The position numbers and the translations under genes are program-made. Below are positions 38,452 to 48,650 of a stretch of 64,000 nucleotides of DNA, in pieces. This DNA is from Oscillospiraceae bacterium (lineage in GTDB: Bacteria; Bacillota; Clostridia; Oscillospirales; Ruminococcaceae): positions 62,001 to 126,000 of the forward strand of contig JAAWRH010000002.1 in NCBI GenBank assembly GCA_022800935.1, read 5' to 3'. The notes beneath the pieces are model-generated. The model was not told the origin of the DNA. It ran no database searches and saw only the letters and a list, made by a program, of their open reading frames with translations. How positions within the stretch are numbered: position 1 is the first letter of the stretch; each line of letters starts with the position of its first letter.

Positions 38452-39933
38452 TCAACGCCGCCGTCCCGCATAAAGCTTGAACCCTATGGCAACCAACGCC
38501 GCAGCGGCAACAATCAGGCAAAGCACCAAAATGGAATTAAACCTGTTTCCATTGTCGGATTTCTCCGGCTGGGAAACCGCTGCTTCCACTGTCTCTGGCG
38601 CAGTAATGGTTTCTCCGCTTTCCTCTCCGGCAGCGCTCTGTTCTTCCCCGCCGCCCGTGTCCTGGCCGTCGTTTACAATATGCTCACGCTCCTCCACCTG
38701 GTCTTCCGGAAGGACCGTGACATTGGCGGCGGTCTGGTTTCCGCCGGACACCACCTGCGTCCCAGTCCCAGCTGCCGCGCCTGCTCCCCCGACTGTTCCG
38801 GATGCGGCAAGATGTGTAAGCTCATCCTTCTGGGTGGTTTCCCACATGTTTTTTGTGGAAATAACGTACTTGGAGGCGTGGGTAAGCGAAAAGGTTATCA
38901 TGCCGTCAGCGCTGGCCTTTGCACTCTCCCGGAATTCCAGCGTCGCTTCCTTTTCATTGTAATAGGACAGGTGCAGCGTTTTTTCCGCGGCACTCTCCCC
39001 TGCTAGATAAGAGAGAGTTGCGTTGCAGGGAAGGGAACCACTATAGGAAATTTCAAACTGTACCAGATCGGTATTTTCCACCGCAGCGGAAAGATTTTTA
39101 TAGCGGATTGTCTCAATGGAGAAATCAAAGAACAGCCGGTTGGCGGGGATGGACACGCCCTTGGACGTGTCGAATATCCAGATAAAATCCCCGTAGTTGA
39201 GCTTGAGCAGCGCCTTCTCCTTGGCCGCCTGGAGGAAGATATCCCGGCTGATAACCTCGCCCTCCCGGACGCGGATGGTCAGCGTCTTCTGCCCGCCGCT
39301 CTGGGTCAGGCGGCCGGAGACGTCCTCCCAGCTCAGCGACGTTCGGGTGCTGGTGCTGGTGTAGGACGGCGAATCGTCAGAGTCGTTCTCCCCCTCCAGC
39401 CAGGAGCCCCCGGAGGTCGAGCTTCCCCCTCCGGAGCCGGTATTGCCGCCCCCTGTCTGGATGGCAGAAACGATAAGCTTGGGATTGGAAAAGACGGTTT
39501 TTTCCTGATGCTCATCCAAGGCAATCATCTCGCTGCCCGGCGAAAAGCCGGAGGCGGGAATCGCCTGGGAAAAGGTCAGCGTTGCCAATTCCCGGCTTCC
39601 GCTGTTGGCAATGGGCCGAAGCTGGTCGATATAAACCGTCAGCACCGTTTTCCCCTCTGACTGCTCAGCGTTAATCAACTGAAAGTGATCGGCAGAATCA
39701 TCTGTCCAAACCTCCTCCGGCTTTTCCACCTGGCCGTCAATGACAATCTGGAACTGCACCGATTCAAATTTGCTGCTGAACTGGTCCAGCCGTAAAATGT
39801 ACTGATTTTGGACGCCGCTCTCTTTGAGGACGATCCGGGGCTGCTCCCCCTCGGCAAAGGCTGTCAGCATACAGCAGAACAGCGCCGCCGCCACGGTAAG
39901 CACAACCCCTATCCGTTTTCCAAGGTGTTTCAT
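38452..39933 (-). CDS. Membrane-anchored surface protein with a cohesin-like domain
   Basis: 493-residue exported protein. Residues 1-28 are a signal peptide ending around AFAE; residues 30-150 look like a cohesin or similar beta sandwich (ESVQFQIVIDG, then RELATLTFSQAI); a Gly/Ser linker near 165-195; a second beta-rich domain (about 205-370); a Glu/Gly-rich linker; and a C-terminal transmembrane helix with an RRR stop, 466-493. No LPxTG motif. The start follows the M60 gene by 6 bases (overlap of the M60 stop with an alternative TTG). A receptor role for the neighbour is inference. Confidence 0.7.
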   Translation of the reverse strand: MKHLGKRIGVVLTVAAALFCCMLTAFAEGEQPRIVLKESGVQNQYILRLDQFSSKFESVQFQIVIDGQVEKPEEVWTDDSADHFQLINAEQSEGKTVLTVYIDQLRPIANSGSRELATLTFSQAIPASGFSPGSEMIALDEHQEKTVFSNPKLIVSAIQTGGGNTGSGGGSSTSGGSWLEGENDSDDSPSYTSTSTRTSLSWEDVSGRLTQSGGQKTLTIRVREGEVISRDIFLQAAKEKALLKLNYGDFIWIFDTSKGVSIPANRLFFDFSIETIRYKNLSAAVENTDLVQFEISYSGSLPCNATLSYLAGESAAEKTLHLSYYNEKEATLEFRESAKASADGMITFSLTHASKYVISTKNMWETTQKDELTHLAASGTVGGAGAAAGTGTQVVSGGNQTAANVTVLPEDQVEEREHIVNDGQDTGGGEEQSAAGEESGETITAPETVEAAVSQPEKSDNGNRFNSILVLCLIVAAAALVAIGFKLYAGRRR

Positions 39934-39939
39934 CGGCAA

Positions 39940-42900
39940 TTAATCCTCCAATATGATTGTGGGCATGGATTCATAGGTGGGCGACGGAATCCAGCGGGTA
40001 TCGCTGGTAATCCGCCCTGCTCCGCCCTCCGGCACATCCGTGCGGTGGAGCTCCGCCATAATCCGCGTGGGCAGTAAACTGTTGGCACAGCCTTGGTCAG
40101 AATCGGACATTGTGTCCTCCTGCTGGTCGGGAACGAAAATCCACAGCCCGTTGTCGATCTCCGCCATATCTCCGGTTTCGGGAATCGCGGCAAAGAGGTA
40201 AACCTCACCCGCTATGGGGATACGCTCGTTCTCGTTCAGCTCACCATCGGCAGCCATGTCGCCGTTCTGGGTACACCCGTACACGCGAACGGTGTTGAAC
40301 ACCGGATTTCCCCGGAAATTGCCGGTAACAACCAGCGTTCCCGCCTGAATATCTCCGTAAGCCTCGCCCAGGATGCCGATTCCGTTTTCGCCGAATTCGA
40401 TGAAGTCGCCGGGGTAGGCCGCAAAATCCAGGTCCTCTGTTGTGATTCCGGCGGGCAGGCCGCTTATCCTGACGAGCTTGGCGTCAACAGGACAGATGCT
40501 GCCGTCCGCGTCCTTCCGGGTAAACAGCCGCAGCTTGCCGGGATTGGAGCGGATATCCTGATAATCCAGCTCCAGCACAGTTGTGAAGCTGCTGCCGTCG
40601 GTGCTCGCCTCCACCAGGACCTTACCCTCTGTATTGTCATTGGTCTGCGTTTCCTGCGGCGCGGTTTCCTCTGTCACCGGCGCAGGCTGCTCTGGCTGTT
40701 CTGATTCTGCGGGGGTATCGGATGCTGTCGGCTCAGCGGGAATGTCAGGGTTCTCTGTATCCTCGCCGTCTGCTGGCGGCTCCTCTGGTGTTTCGGAAGA
40801 CTGCTGCTCATCAGAGGTCTGTCCGTCCTCCTCCGTTGTGGGCTGACTGGAGATAGGCGCTTCACTGCTTTCAGAGGACTCCTCATCCCCTGTTTCCGCA
40901 TGGGGCACAATCGGACTTTCGTCTTGCGGGAGCTGGCCATCCGCTTTACTGTCCCTGTTATCCGTCTGCGGAGGCTGCGGCTCTTGCCCCTGTTCCTTCG
41001 GAGGAATCTCCTCGTCCTGCTCCAGCTCAAATTCAGGAGCCCCCACATGGGGAACAGGCTCGTCATCAATGGTTTCCTCCGACTCTGAAGCATCTGCGGT
41101 ATCTTGGGTACCCGAAGAATTTGTGGGTTCAGAGGATTCTGTTGGTTCTGTTGGTTCTGTTGGTTCTACAGGTTCTGTAGATTCACTATCTGCTTGTGGT
41201 TCGGTGGGTTCAGTAGGTTCTGCGGGCTCTGTAGGCTGTTCCGTCTGTCCAAAGCCGCTGAATTTGATTCCGGCGACCGAGGTCTGTCCGTCAAAGGTCG
41301 CGGTGAGAACCCCTTCCTCCAATTTGGAGGTATCCCAGGTGTACGCTGTCCTGTCTATCAGGTTGTCGTGGGAAATATCAATCTGTCCGGAGGTATCCTC
41401 GGCAATGACATATCCCAGAATATCCACAGCCTTCACGGAATAGGTGACGGCCTTGTTGTTGACCGAACCGAGGGCATCCTCCCAGGTGGTTACGCCGGAG
41501 GCCGCCGAAAGGAAGGCCACCGTTTCCGTCTTGCTGTTAAGGGTGCGGCTGATTTCATAGCCCTGCATTTTCGCGCCGGATGTGGGGGTAATGGTAACGG
41601 TTGCCTTACGGGTGTCCCTGTTGTAATCCGCCTGAATCCCCACAGTACCCGATTGCCTCAGAATACCGGCCAGACGTTCCCGGCGGGATTCGTCAGTGAG
41701 ATACTGGAGCTTCCGCTCCTCCTTAGAACCGCCCTGCCCGCTGGAGTCAAAGCCCCAGCTCTCAAAGAACTCGGATAGGTCATGACCGGATACGGTGCTT
41801 GCGGCCGCCATAAAACGCTCGTCTATGGAACCGGAATAGCCTCCGCTTCTCAGCTCCTGGTTCACCCTATAATAGAAGTTGTCATCCGCACCGTCATAGG
41901 CCAGGTGCAGCTGCCAGTACATTCCAAGGCTGACGAATACATCGTTGGACATACCCTTCTGCCCGGAGGTCACCTTTTCAAATATCTTTTCGTATTTGTT
42001 GGAATTTTCCAGGCGGGATCTGCCTGTATTCTGCCCCGCATCATAAGTCTGGGCAAACAGGGCGTAGATGTTGTTGGTGATTTCGGCCTTACCCAGGGTA
42101 TCCATGACATGGCCTATCTCATGGTGGATGCCCCATCCAAACAGATAGCCGGAGCTCCCTGTGCCAAACGGTCTTCCCGCAATCATTCCGGAGCAGGAAC
42201 CGTATCCAATGCCGATATGATTTCCGCTGGCGTACATAAACGCCTTGCCGAACATCCGCATATAACGGATGTTGTGGCGGGAGCGGGATATCTCCAGGTC
42301 ATCTTCATCAATGCCATGGGTGCGGTACATTAGCTGCATCAGTTCTTCCCACGCAAGGCCGTCGTTATAGAGGGTCTCCACGCCGTTGGAGCCCAGGGCG
42401 CTGCGCACCTGGGTAGCGGGCAGGGAAAGGAGCACATGGGGGAAGGCGATTTCAGTGGCGTTCAGGTAATGGGTTTCCAGGGTGCCGCTGTTCATACCGC
42501 TTAGCCGCGCCGTGTAATAGCTGTTCAGTTCATCGATATAAGCAGTAATTTTTGATTTTACCTGCTCTTCGCTCATTTTATGCCAGTCGGAGAGCTCCAG
42601 CAGGGGTATCTGAACCCCGCCGCGCACATGAAGCTTGATGCTGTCCGCCTCTGTCCCGGCATATTGCAGGTAGAGAGAACCGCCCTTTTGGGGAGACACA
42701 TTGTTGATTTGCGGAATGGTGATGATGTTGCGCCCGCTTTCCAGCTTGATGGCGCTTCCGCTCCATTTGGCCGCTTCGGCAAAGTGCTGGGTGGGAATCA
42801 GGTTGACCGTCTCTCCCTCCGGAATCTCGGCATAGACGACAATCTGGGTTCCGGCCTGGGCGGTCACGCCTATGGGCTGGAAGGTGTTGATCGTCTTTTT

Positions 42901-45411
42901 ATCGCCGGAGGTGTCACGGGACTGGACATCGTCTATGATTCTTCCCAGCTTGGAGGAATCGTTGTTCAGCAGGGCCTGGGCCAGATCCAGCTCATCCTTG
43001 AGAATATCTTTGTTGACATAGTACCCTTCGGTATTTTCCAGGCGGGCATAGAGCTGATCGATCTGCCCCTGGGTCGTTGCGGGGTTGATCTGGGTATAGG
43101 TACGGTCGGTGAACAGCGCCTCAATGCTGTCGTCGATGTCGTCATAGGTATAGAAGGCAATTTCCGCAAGGGATGGACTTGGCTTGGGCGCGCCATTCCA
43201 CTGGCGGACCATTACCGAAATCTTTTTGATGTGGTCGTTGCGCTCAAAGGGCAGGATGGCGTATCCGGTTTCCTTGGGGTTGTTGCGCACGGTGGGCGCT
43301 GCGACGTCCCCATCGTTGTTGTTGCCCAGCTTCCCTTGGTCGGAGGTCAGGTGGGTCATATTTCCGTCCTTATCCCAGACAGTGACCGAGTACTTGGCAA
43401 AGGATTCCGGGTACCCCTTGTTGAGCCGGGGCACATAGACCAGATAATCCATGCTCTTTTCTTCATTGAACTCAAAAGTAAACCTGCTGCTTCTCCACCA
43501 GCTTTGACCGGTCCAATGGGTTTCAAAGTCCTCGTCATAAACCCACGATATGTCAAATTTTCCGCCGTATTCCGAGGAAACGTTGCCAGGGTCGTCCATG
43601 GTCACGCTGATAATATCGGAATTGGGAATCCGGTTGAGGGTAGGCAGTGTCGGGAAGTTCAGGATTTCCTTTTCCGGCGCGCCGGTGGCCACCAGGGAGG
43701 GGCGGCTGAAGCCGATCTTGTTCCCCGCCGTGACATAGAAGTCATAGGAGACGTCGTTGGTCAGTCCGGAAACCGTATAAGAAACAGCCGCGGTCTTTTC
43801 TGCCGCCAGCTTGTACTGGCTGGCAGCGGATTCCTTATAGTAGAGGTTGTAGAACTCCGCGTCCTCCGCTTTCTTCCAGTTCACGACAATGGCGCTGTCT
43901 TCTGGGGTCAGTGAGAGGTTGTCCGGCGGCAAGGGCTTGCTGCTGGGCTGGGGGATGCAGCTCGCCGGTACGGAGGGGCTGCTGGTCCAGTCGCCGCTAT
44001 AGGCGGAGACGGTGAAATAATAGGTCTTGAGGTTTTCCAGCCCGGTGACAACGGCCTGATTGCTTCCCACCCGCAGCTGCAAGGTAAGCGCTCCGGGAGC
44101 GGTCCCGTATCTCACGATATATCCGTCCACGTTGTCAACCTTGCGCCAGGTCAGCGTCGCCTGCTTGCTCCCCGCCTCCGCGTAGAGGTTTTTGGGAATA
44201 GACGCGCCCAGGTCCAGGTTTTCTGGAATAATGTCCTTTAAAAATTCAATCTTTTCGATAACGGCAAAGGAGACCTTTCCGTCCTCCCCCACCACCTTTT
44301 CCACCTTGATGGTGATCTTCTTGACCGGAACCCGTCCGTTCAGGGGGATGACGACCATGCTTTGCCCTGCCGTCCTCTCGGTGGCGTGGGTGTCCTCCGG
44401 AGGCGTTATATCAAAGGGAATCTCATCGGACTCTCCCGATGTGTATTCGACCACCACGCTGCCCTTTTCCAGCGCCCCCTTTACGGCGGGGGAAATGATG
44501 CTGATTTCGCTCATTTCCTTTGGCTCGTGGAAGACGATGGGAATTTCGCATTCCTTGTCATTGGTTTTAATAGTCACAGGCTTGCCGTTATCCAGGAAAA
44601 GGTTTTCCAGCCGTTCCTTGGCGGTTCCCTTTTCGGCCCCGTCCACCAGGATTTGCAGGCCATTGTGTTCCAACTCATTGGCCATGGTCCCTGTTTCCAG
44701 GACACCTGCCGTTACCAGCTCGCCCTCGTACACCTCGGCGGGGCGGGGGGAGACCATATTGTGATGAACCAGGGCAATATCGGTGATATCCACCACGCCG
44801 TCCAGGTTCAGGTCCGCGGCCTTGGAGGACTGGCCCAGGGCTTTGCTCACCTCGTCCAGGTCCTTCTGATTGATCTGCTTATCTGACGTGACGTCCCCCA
44901 GGGCAAAGCCTCCGCTTTCCGCGCTTATGTACACTCTGGGAACATATTCATCGATGGAGGCGGCGGTTTCCGGCACGGTGACGGTGCGGTAGCCCTCCCC
45001 TTCAAACCTGAACTGATATTTGGAGCTGGCGGGCAGACCGGAAAATTCCACCAGATAAAAGCCCACCTTGTCGTTTGGGGCAAGGGGTGCGTCCTGGGGA
45101 TTGAGCAGGGTGATTTGAGCACGGATTCTGTTTTTGCCTATGGTGAAATCCTTTTCCTGGTCCGAAGCGCCGAGCACAATCTTGCTCTCTGCCTTATTGT
45201 CCTGAATCAGTGTAAGGGACAGTTTCCGGTTTTTCAGAGTTTCGGCGGATTCCCGGTAATCCATCCGCAGCACGACCTCCAGCCGTCCCGCGTTTGCCGC
45301 CGTTTCCGGCATGACATCGACGGTTTCGAGCGTGTCCTGGGCGTATACCGGGAGCTGGACCCCGGAAAGGACCAGCATGACAGATAAAAGACAACTCAAT
45401 GCTCGTTTCAT
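39940..45411 (-). CDS. Secreted multidomain M60 (enhancin-like) peptidase
   Basis: 1823-residue exported zinc peptidase. Signal peptide 1-24 (VYA|QD); a dockerin-like calcium-binding repeat pair (about 172-219: GDVTSDKQINQKD and DLNLDGVVDITD); a beta-sandwich region 240-395; two fibronectin III domains (about 405-485 and 493-578); a discoidin-like domain (about 600-770); the M60 catalytic region with HEIGH (H1097, E1098, H1101) and E1110, eight residues on, as in family PF13402; a Pro/Glu/Thr linker (about 1388-1597); and a C-terminal beta-rich domain. M60 enzymes cut mucin-type glycoproteins. GAGGAG precedes ATG 45411. Confidence 0.88.
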   Translation of the reverse strand: MKRALSCLLSVMLVLSGVQLPVYAQDTLETVDVMPETAANAGRLEVVLRMDYRESAETLKNRKLSLTLIQDNKAESKIVLGASDQEKDFTIGKNRIRAQITLLNPQDAPLAPNDKVGFYLVEFSGLPASSKYQFRFEGEGYRTVTVPETAASIDEYVPRVYISAESGGFALGDVTSDKQINQKDLDEVSKALGQSSKAADLNLDGVVDITDIALVHHNMVSPRPAEVYEGELVTAGVLETGTMANELEHNGLQILVDGAEKGTAKERLENLFLDNGKPVTIKTNDKECEIPIVFHEPKEMSEISIISPAVKGALEKGSVVVEYTSGESDEIPFDITPPEDTHATERTAGQSMVVIPLNGRVPVKKITIKVEKVVGEDGKVSFAVIEKIEFLKDIIPENLDLGASIPKNLYAEAGSKQATLTWRKVDNVDGYIVRYGTAPGALTLQLRVGSNQAVVTGLENLKTYYFTVSAYSGDWTSSPSVPASCIPQPSSKPLPPDNLSLTPEDSAIVVNWKKAEDAEFYNLYYKESAASQYKLAAEKTAAVSYTVSGLTNDVSYDFYVTAGNKIGFSRPSLVATGAPEKEILNFPTLPTLNRIPNSDIISVTMDDPGNVSSEYGGKFDISWVYDEDFETHWTGQSWWRSSRFTFEFNEEKSMDYLVYVPRLNKGYPESFAKYSVTVWDKDGNMTHLTSDQGKLGNNNDGDVAAPTVRNNPKETGYAILPFERNDHIKKISVMVRQWNGAPKPSPSLAEIAFYTYDDIDDSIEALFTDRTYTQINPATTQGQIDQLYARLENTEGYYVNKDILKDELDLAQALLNNDSSKLGRIIDDVQSRDTSGDKKTINTFQPIGVTAQAGTQIVVYAEIPEGETVNLIPTQHFAEAAKWSGSAIKLESGRNIITIPQINNVSPQKGGSLYLQYAGTEADSIKLHVRGGVQIPLLELSDWHKMSEEQVKSKITAYIDELNSYYTARLSGMNSGTLETHYLNATEIAFPHVLLSLPATQVRSALGSNGVETLYNDGLAWEELMQLMYRTHGIDEDDLEISRSRHNIRYMRMFGKAFMYASGNHIGIGYGSCSGMIAGRPFGTGSSGYLFGWGIHHEIGHVMDTLGKAEITNNIYALFAQTYDAGQNTGRSRLENSNKYEKIFEKVTSGQKGMSNDVFVSLGMYWQLHLAYDGADDNFYYRVNQELRSGGYSGSIDERFMAAASTVSGHDLSEFFESWGFDSSGQGGSKEERKLQYLTDESRRERLAGILRQSGTVGIQADYNRDTRKATVTITPTSGAKMQGYEISRTLNSKTETVAFLSAASGVTTWEDALGSVNNKAVTYSVKAVDILGYVIAEDTSGQIDISHDNLIDRTAYTWDTSKLEEGVLTATFDGQTSVAGIKFSGFGQTEQPTEPAEPTEPTEPQADSESTEPVEPTEPTEPTESSEPTNSSGTQDTADASESEETIDDEPVPHVGAPEFELEQDEEIPPKEQGQEPQPPQTDNRDSKADGQLPQDESPIVPHAETGDEESSESSEAPISSQPTTEEDGQTSDEQQSSETPEEPPADGEDTENPDIPAEPTASDTPAESEQPEQPAPVTEETAPQETQTNDNTEGKVLVEASTDGSSFTTVLELDYQDIRSNPGKLRLFTRKDADGSICPVDAKLVRISGLPAGITTEDLDFAAYPGDFIEFGENGIGILGEAYGDIQAGTLVVTGNFRGNPVFNTVRVYGCTQNGDMAADGELNENERIPIAGEVYLFAAIPETGDMAEIDNGLWIFVPDQQEDTMSDSDQGCANSLLPTRIMAELHRTDVPEGGAGRITSDTRWIPSPTYESMPTIILED

Positions 45412-45570
45412 GATTTTTTCTCCTCTATAATAAAGATACATCGGGTTGGCAGCATTTGCCGATTATCAGTATAGCATAAAAAAGGATAGAACGCCAGATA
45501 TCTTTTTTCATTTTGGAAATAATTTTCCTAAAGCTGTCCAATCGCCCCTATAAACCGTGCAACTTGCATA

Positions 45571-45599
45571 TTGTCGGATTCTCTGTTCTGATGTATAAT
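45571..45599 (+). promoter_or_regulatory. Sigma-A promoter for the MATE-LRR operon
   Basis: TTGTCG (45571-45576), 17 bases, TATAAT (45594-45599). The 274-base divergent gap with the M60 gene has only a weak minus-strand candidate (TATACT near 45471). Confidence 0.6.
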
Positions 45600-45685
45600 A
45601 GAATTTAACGGTTTTTCTCTGTACTTCGGTTTGCAAAGTAATTGAAGCTGACTTTAACCTGGTATTTTTAGAAAGAGGGCTGAAT

Positions 45686-47053
45686 ATGACCAATGATCGA
45701 AAGCTGAATCTGTTTGAAAGCGCCCCCATTGCAAGGGCGGTGCTTCTTCTGTCCGCACCGACAGTGGCAAGCTGTTTGGTGTCAATCCTGTACAGTCTGG
45801 CGGACACGTATTTTGTGGGGATGCTCAACGACCCCATTCAAACGGCGGCGGTGACGCTGGCCGCTCCGGTTCTCCTGGCTTTCAACGCTGTAAACAATCT
45901 TTTCGGTGTGGGAAGCTCCAGTATGATGAGCCGCGCCCTGGGCCGCAAGGACTTCAAAACCCTCCGCCAAAGCTCCTCCTTTGGCTTTTACGGCTCCGTC
46001 TTCTGCGGGATTCTGTATTCTTTGGCGTGTATAGCCTTTATGGGGCCCCTGCTGAGCATACTGGGGGCGGATGCCACCACCGCGGAACCCACCCGGCGGT
46101 ATCTGATCTGGACCGTCTGCTGCGGGGCGGTGCCCTCCATTCTGAATGTCGTCATGGCCTACCTGATCCGCTCGGAGGGCGCAACCTTCCACGCCAGCAT
46201 GGGAACCATGTGCGGCTGCCTGCTCAACATTGTACTGGACCCCCTCTTCATCCTTCCCGGCGGCCTGGGAATGGGGGCGGAGGGCGCTGCCCTGGCCACC
46301 TTTATTTCCAACTGCGTCGCCACCCTGTACTTTTTCTGCTACCTGATTATCAAACGGAAGTCCACCTATGTCTGCATCTCCCCTAAGGAGTTCACCCTGC
46401 GCAGGGTGATTTCCGGCGGCGTGTGTACTGTCGGCATTCCAGCCTCCATCCAGAATCTGCTCAATGTGGTCAGCCACATGCTTCTCAACAATCTTGCCGC
46501 CCCTTACGGTGCCGCGGCCCTTGCCGCCATGGGGATTGCCTCCAAAATTTGCATGGTCCCCTTCTTTGTCTCCAACGGCATCTCCCAGGGAGTCATGCCC
46601 CTGGTGGGGTATACATATGCTGCCAGGGATATCAAGCGGATGAAAAAAGCCCTCTGGTTTTCCGCCAAGCTGTCCCTGTCCATTCTGACGGTCTGCGCGC
46701 TGTGCTTCTGCGTCTTTTCCAACCCCCTTACCCGCTCCTTTATCGAGGACGCCCAGACAGTGGCCTTCGGCTCCGTCTTTTTAAAGGGAATGTCCCTGTC
46801 AGTGCCCTTCCTGGCATTGGATTTTCTGGCGGTGGGCGTGTTCCAGGCGGTGGGAAAGGGCTCCAATTCCCTGCTGATGGCCGCCCTGCGCAAGGGGGTA
46901 TTTGAAATTCCCGCCCTCTACCTTTTAAACTTCCTGTTCCCCCTTTACGGCCTGGCCTTCGCCCAGCTTCTGGCGGAGGTCTGCATGTCTGTCATCGGGA
47001 CGATTCTGCTGCTGAAGCTGCTCCGGCAGATTGAGGCGCAGTATGCGAAATAG
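45686..47053 (+). CDS. MATE family multidrug efflux transporter
   Basis: 455-residue, 12-helix MATE transporter, which exports drugs or metabolites in exchange for Na+ or H+. The N-terminal SAPTVASCLVSILYSLADTYFVG and the repeat at about residue 255 (GIPASIQNLLNVVSHMLLNNL) are typical of the two pseudo-repeats. AGAGGG precedes ATG 45686. An LRR protein gene follows after 17 bases. Substrate unknown. Confidence 0.9.
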   Translation: MTNDRKLNLFESAPIARAVLLLSAPTVASCLVSILYSLADTYFVGMLNDPIQTAAVTLAAPVLLAFNAVNNLFGVGSSSMMSRALGRKDFKTLRQSSSFGFYGSVFCGILYSLACIAFMGPLLSILGADATTAEPTRRYLIWTVCCGAVPSILNVVMAYLIRSEGATFHASMGTMCGCLLNIVLDPLFILPGGLGMGAEGAALATFISNCVATLYFFCYLIIKRKSTYVCISPKEFTLRRVISGGVCTVGIPASIQNLLNVVSHMLLNNLAAPYGAAALAAMGIASKICMVPFFVSNGISQGVMPLVGYTYAARDIKRMKKALWFSAKLSLSILTVCALCFCVFSNPLTRSFIEDAQTVAFGSVFLKGMSLSVPFLALDFLAVGVFQAVGKGSNSLLMAALRKGVFEIPALYLLNFLFPLYGLAFAQLLAEVCMSVIGTILLLKLLRQIEAQYAK

Positions 47054-47070
47054 ATAAGGAGGTACCCCCC

Positions 47071-48579
47071 ATGCCCCTTCCCAACGCCCCCTATTACGCC
47101 TGGCAAATCAATGCCAGCTTTGAAAACAACGTCAAGCTCCCGCCGGGCCTGAAGAAACACACCAATTCCTACGGCCAGCTGAAGCTCCTGGGCAAGGACG
47201 TCGCGCCCCGAACCGTGGAGCCCCTCCTCACCCTTGTCCTCCAGAAAAAGGTGCGGCTCCTGTACATCAGCCCCTTTGCCCCCGCGGGAGAGGACGAGTC
47301 CCTCCAAAGGGAGCTGAACAACCAGCTGCTCTGTGAAACCTACACCCACGGCTGCGGCGTCATGGGCTTTAACCGGGAAAAATCCATCGCCTGCCTGCGC
47401 AGGCTGGATGCCTCCTCCCTGAATCTCCGCAGGACCAAAGCCGCCGGCGATGCGCCTCTCCCCTGTCCTCCGGTGGTCTTTGATTCCTACCAGGACATGG
47501 CCGAAGCCGCCAAAAACATAATTCTCACCGGGTCCATAGACGGAAGCCGGGGCCTCCCGCCCACGGCCTCCGATACCCGGCGGGGTGTCGATCCAGGGCT
47601 TCTGTACTGGATTGAAAACGTCCTGCGCACCATTCCCGAAACGCCGGAGGACCTGGCAAAGGTCACAGGGCTGGTTGCCAACTACTACCTCCCCGCCTAC
47701 CCGGTGTTTCCCGATTGGCTGGCCCCCGAACCGGGGAACTGGTCCCTTTTGGGGGAGCTGCCAAACCTGAAGGTTCTCTTTATGCCCAAGGTAAAGCCGG
47801 ACAGCCTTGACTTTCTCCTCAACTGCCCTTCCCTGGAACGACTCGGACTGGCACAGACCGAGCTTTCCAATCCGGATGTACTAAAAAATCTCCCCCGCGT
47901 CACCTATCTTGACCTGCCTCCTGCGGATTTTGACGATTTTTCCTTTCTGCTGGGCTGCCGCAGCCTGGAAATTCTCGACCTGAGCCGGACAAACTTCCGG
48001 GACTGCTCCATTCTCACCTGGATGCCGGAGCTGAAAAGGGTCCTTCTCCCCGCCCAGCGCCAGCTCCTCCGCCGGGAGCTGCTGGATCCCCTTCCCATCC
48101 AGGTCAAGCCCAATCCCAAACGGGTACGGGGAAAAGATGTCCCTCTCTACGAGCTGATACCGCCCCGCCCGACGGAGCCCTTAGATACCCGTCCGCCCTA
48201 CAAGGTTCTGCACATCGAAGGGGGCGGCCTGAGCTGTGAGGGCCGGGGTATCACCGAAAAGGTGGTCAGGGACCTGATAAAGGACATCCAAAAGGGCGAG
48301 GCAGCAGATGAATTGTATCTTTCCCTGGAATACTGGGGAGAGGATGAAAATATGATCCTGGCAATGGGAGAGGACGGAATTGAGCTGTGCTTTGAGGATC
48401 AGGAGCAACCGGTTTTCTACGCCCTATATGACCCCGAAACCCCCTGTGACAGCGCAAAAAACGATCCCTACCGGAGACCAGCCACAAAAAACCGGCAGCT
48501 TGCGGCGGACTGCGCCGCTTATTTCATCAAAACCGGGGAGCTGTACCCCGGCGCTTACTGGGCAAAATACTATAAATAG
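47071..48579 (+). CDS. Leucine-rich repeat protein of unknown function
   Basis: 502-residue soluble protein. Several LRR-like repeats lie at about residues 225-345 (LPNLKVLFMP, then CPSLERLGLAQTEL, then LPRVTYLDLP, then CRSLEILDLSRTNF), flanked by unrecognised domains. The N-terminal part (about 20-110) has a mixed alpha-beta pattern; the C-terminal part (about 380-490) is a separate, acidic fold. No signal peptide. AAGGAGG precedes ATG 47071, and it is co-transcribed with the MATE gene. Function unknown; a sensor or adaptor is possible. Confidence 0.65.
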   Translation: MPLPNAPYYAWQINASFENNVKLPPGLKKHTNSYGQLKLLGKDVAPRTVEPLLTLVLQKKVRLLYISPFAPAGEDESLQRELNNQLLCETYTHGCGVMGFNREKSIACLRRLDASSLNLRRTKAAGDAPLPCPPVVFDSYQDMAEAAKNIILTGSIDGSRGLPPTASDTRRGVDPGLLYWIENVLRTIPETPEDLAKVTGLVANYYLPAYPVFPDWLAPEPGNWSLLGELPNLKVLFMPKVKPDSLDFLLNCPSLERLGLAQTELSNPDVLKNLPRVTYLDLPPADFDDFSFLLGCRSLEILDLSRTNFRDCSILTWMPELKRVLLPAQRQLLRRELLDPLPIQVKPNPKRVRGKDVPLYELIPPRPTEPLDTRPPYKVLHIEGGGLSCEGRGITEKVVRDLIKDIQKGEAADELYLSLEYWGEDENMILAMGEDGIELCFEDQEQPVFYALYDPETPCDSAKNDPYRRPATKNRQLAADCAAYFIKTGELYPGAYWAKYYK

Positions 48580-48608
48580 CTGAAGGTGAATTTTATCCAC
48601 AAAAAATA

Positions 48609-48644
48609 CCGGCGCGGCCCCCCTGCTATTGAGGGGCCCGCGCC
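48609..48644. terminator. Bidirectional GC-rich terminator
   Basis: CGGCGCGG and CCCC pair with GGGG and CCGCGCCG around a short loop, one C-C mismatch. On the minus strand it is followed by TATTTTTT, so it ends yunB there and the LRR gene on the plus strand. Confidence 0.75.
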
Positions 48645-48650
48645 GTTTCT

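Noticed and set aside
41120-41250. Direct repeats GTTGGTTCT as a CRISPR or minisatellite
   Set aside because: They encode the TEP repeats of the Pro/Glu/Thr linker in the M60 protein; no spacers.
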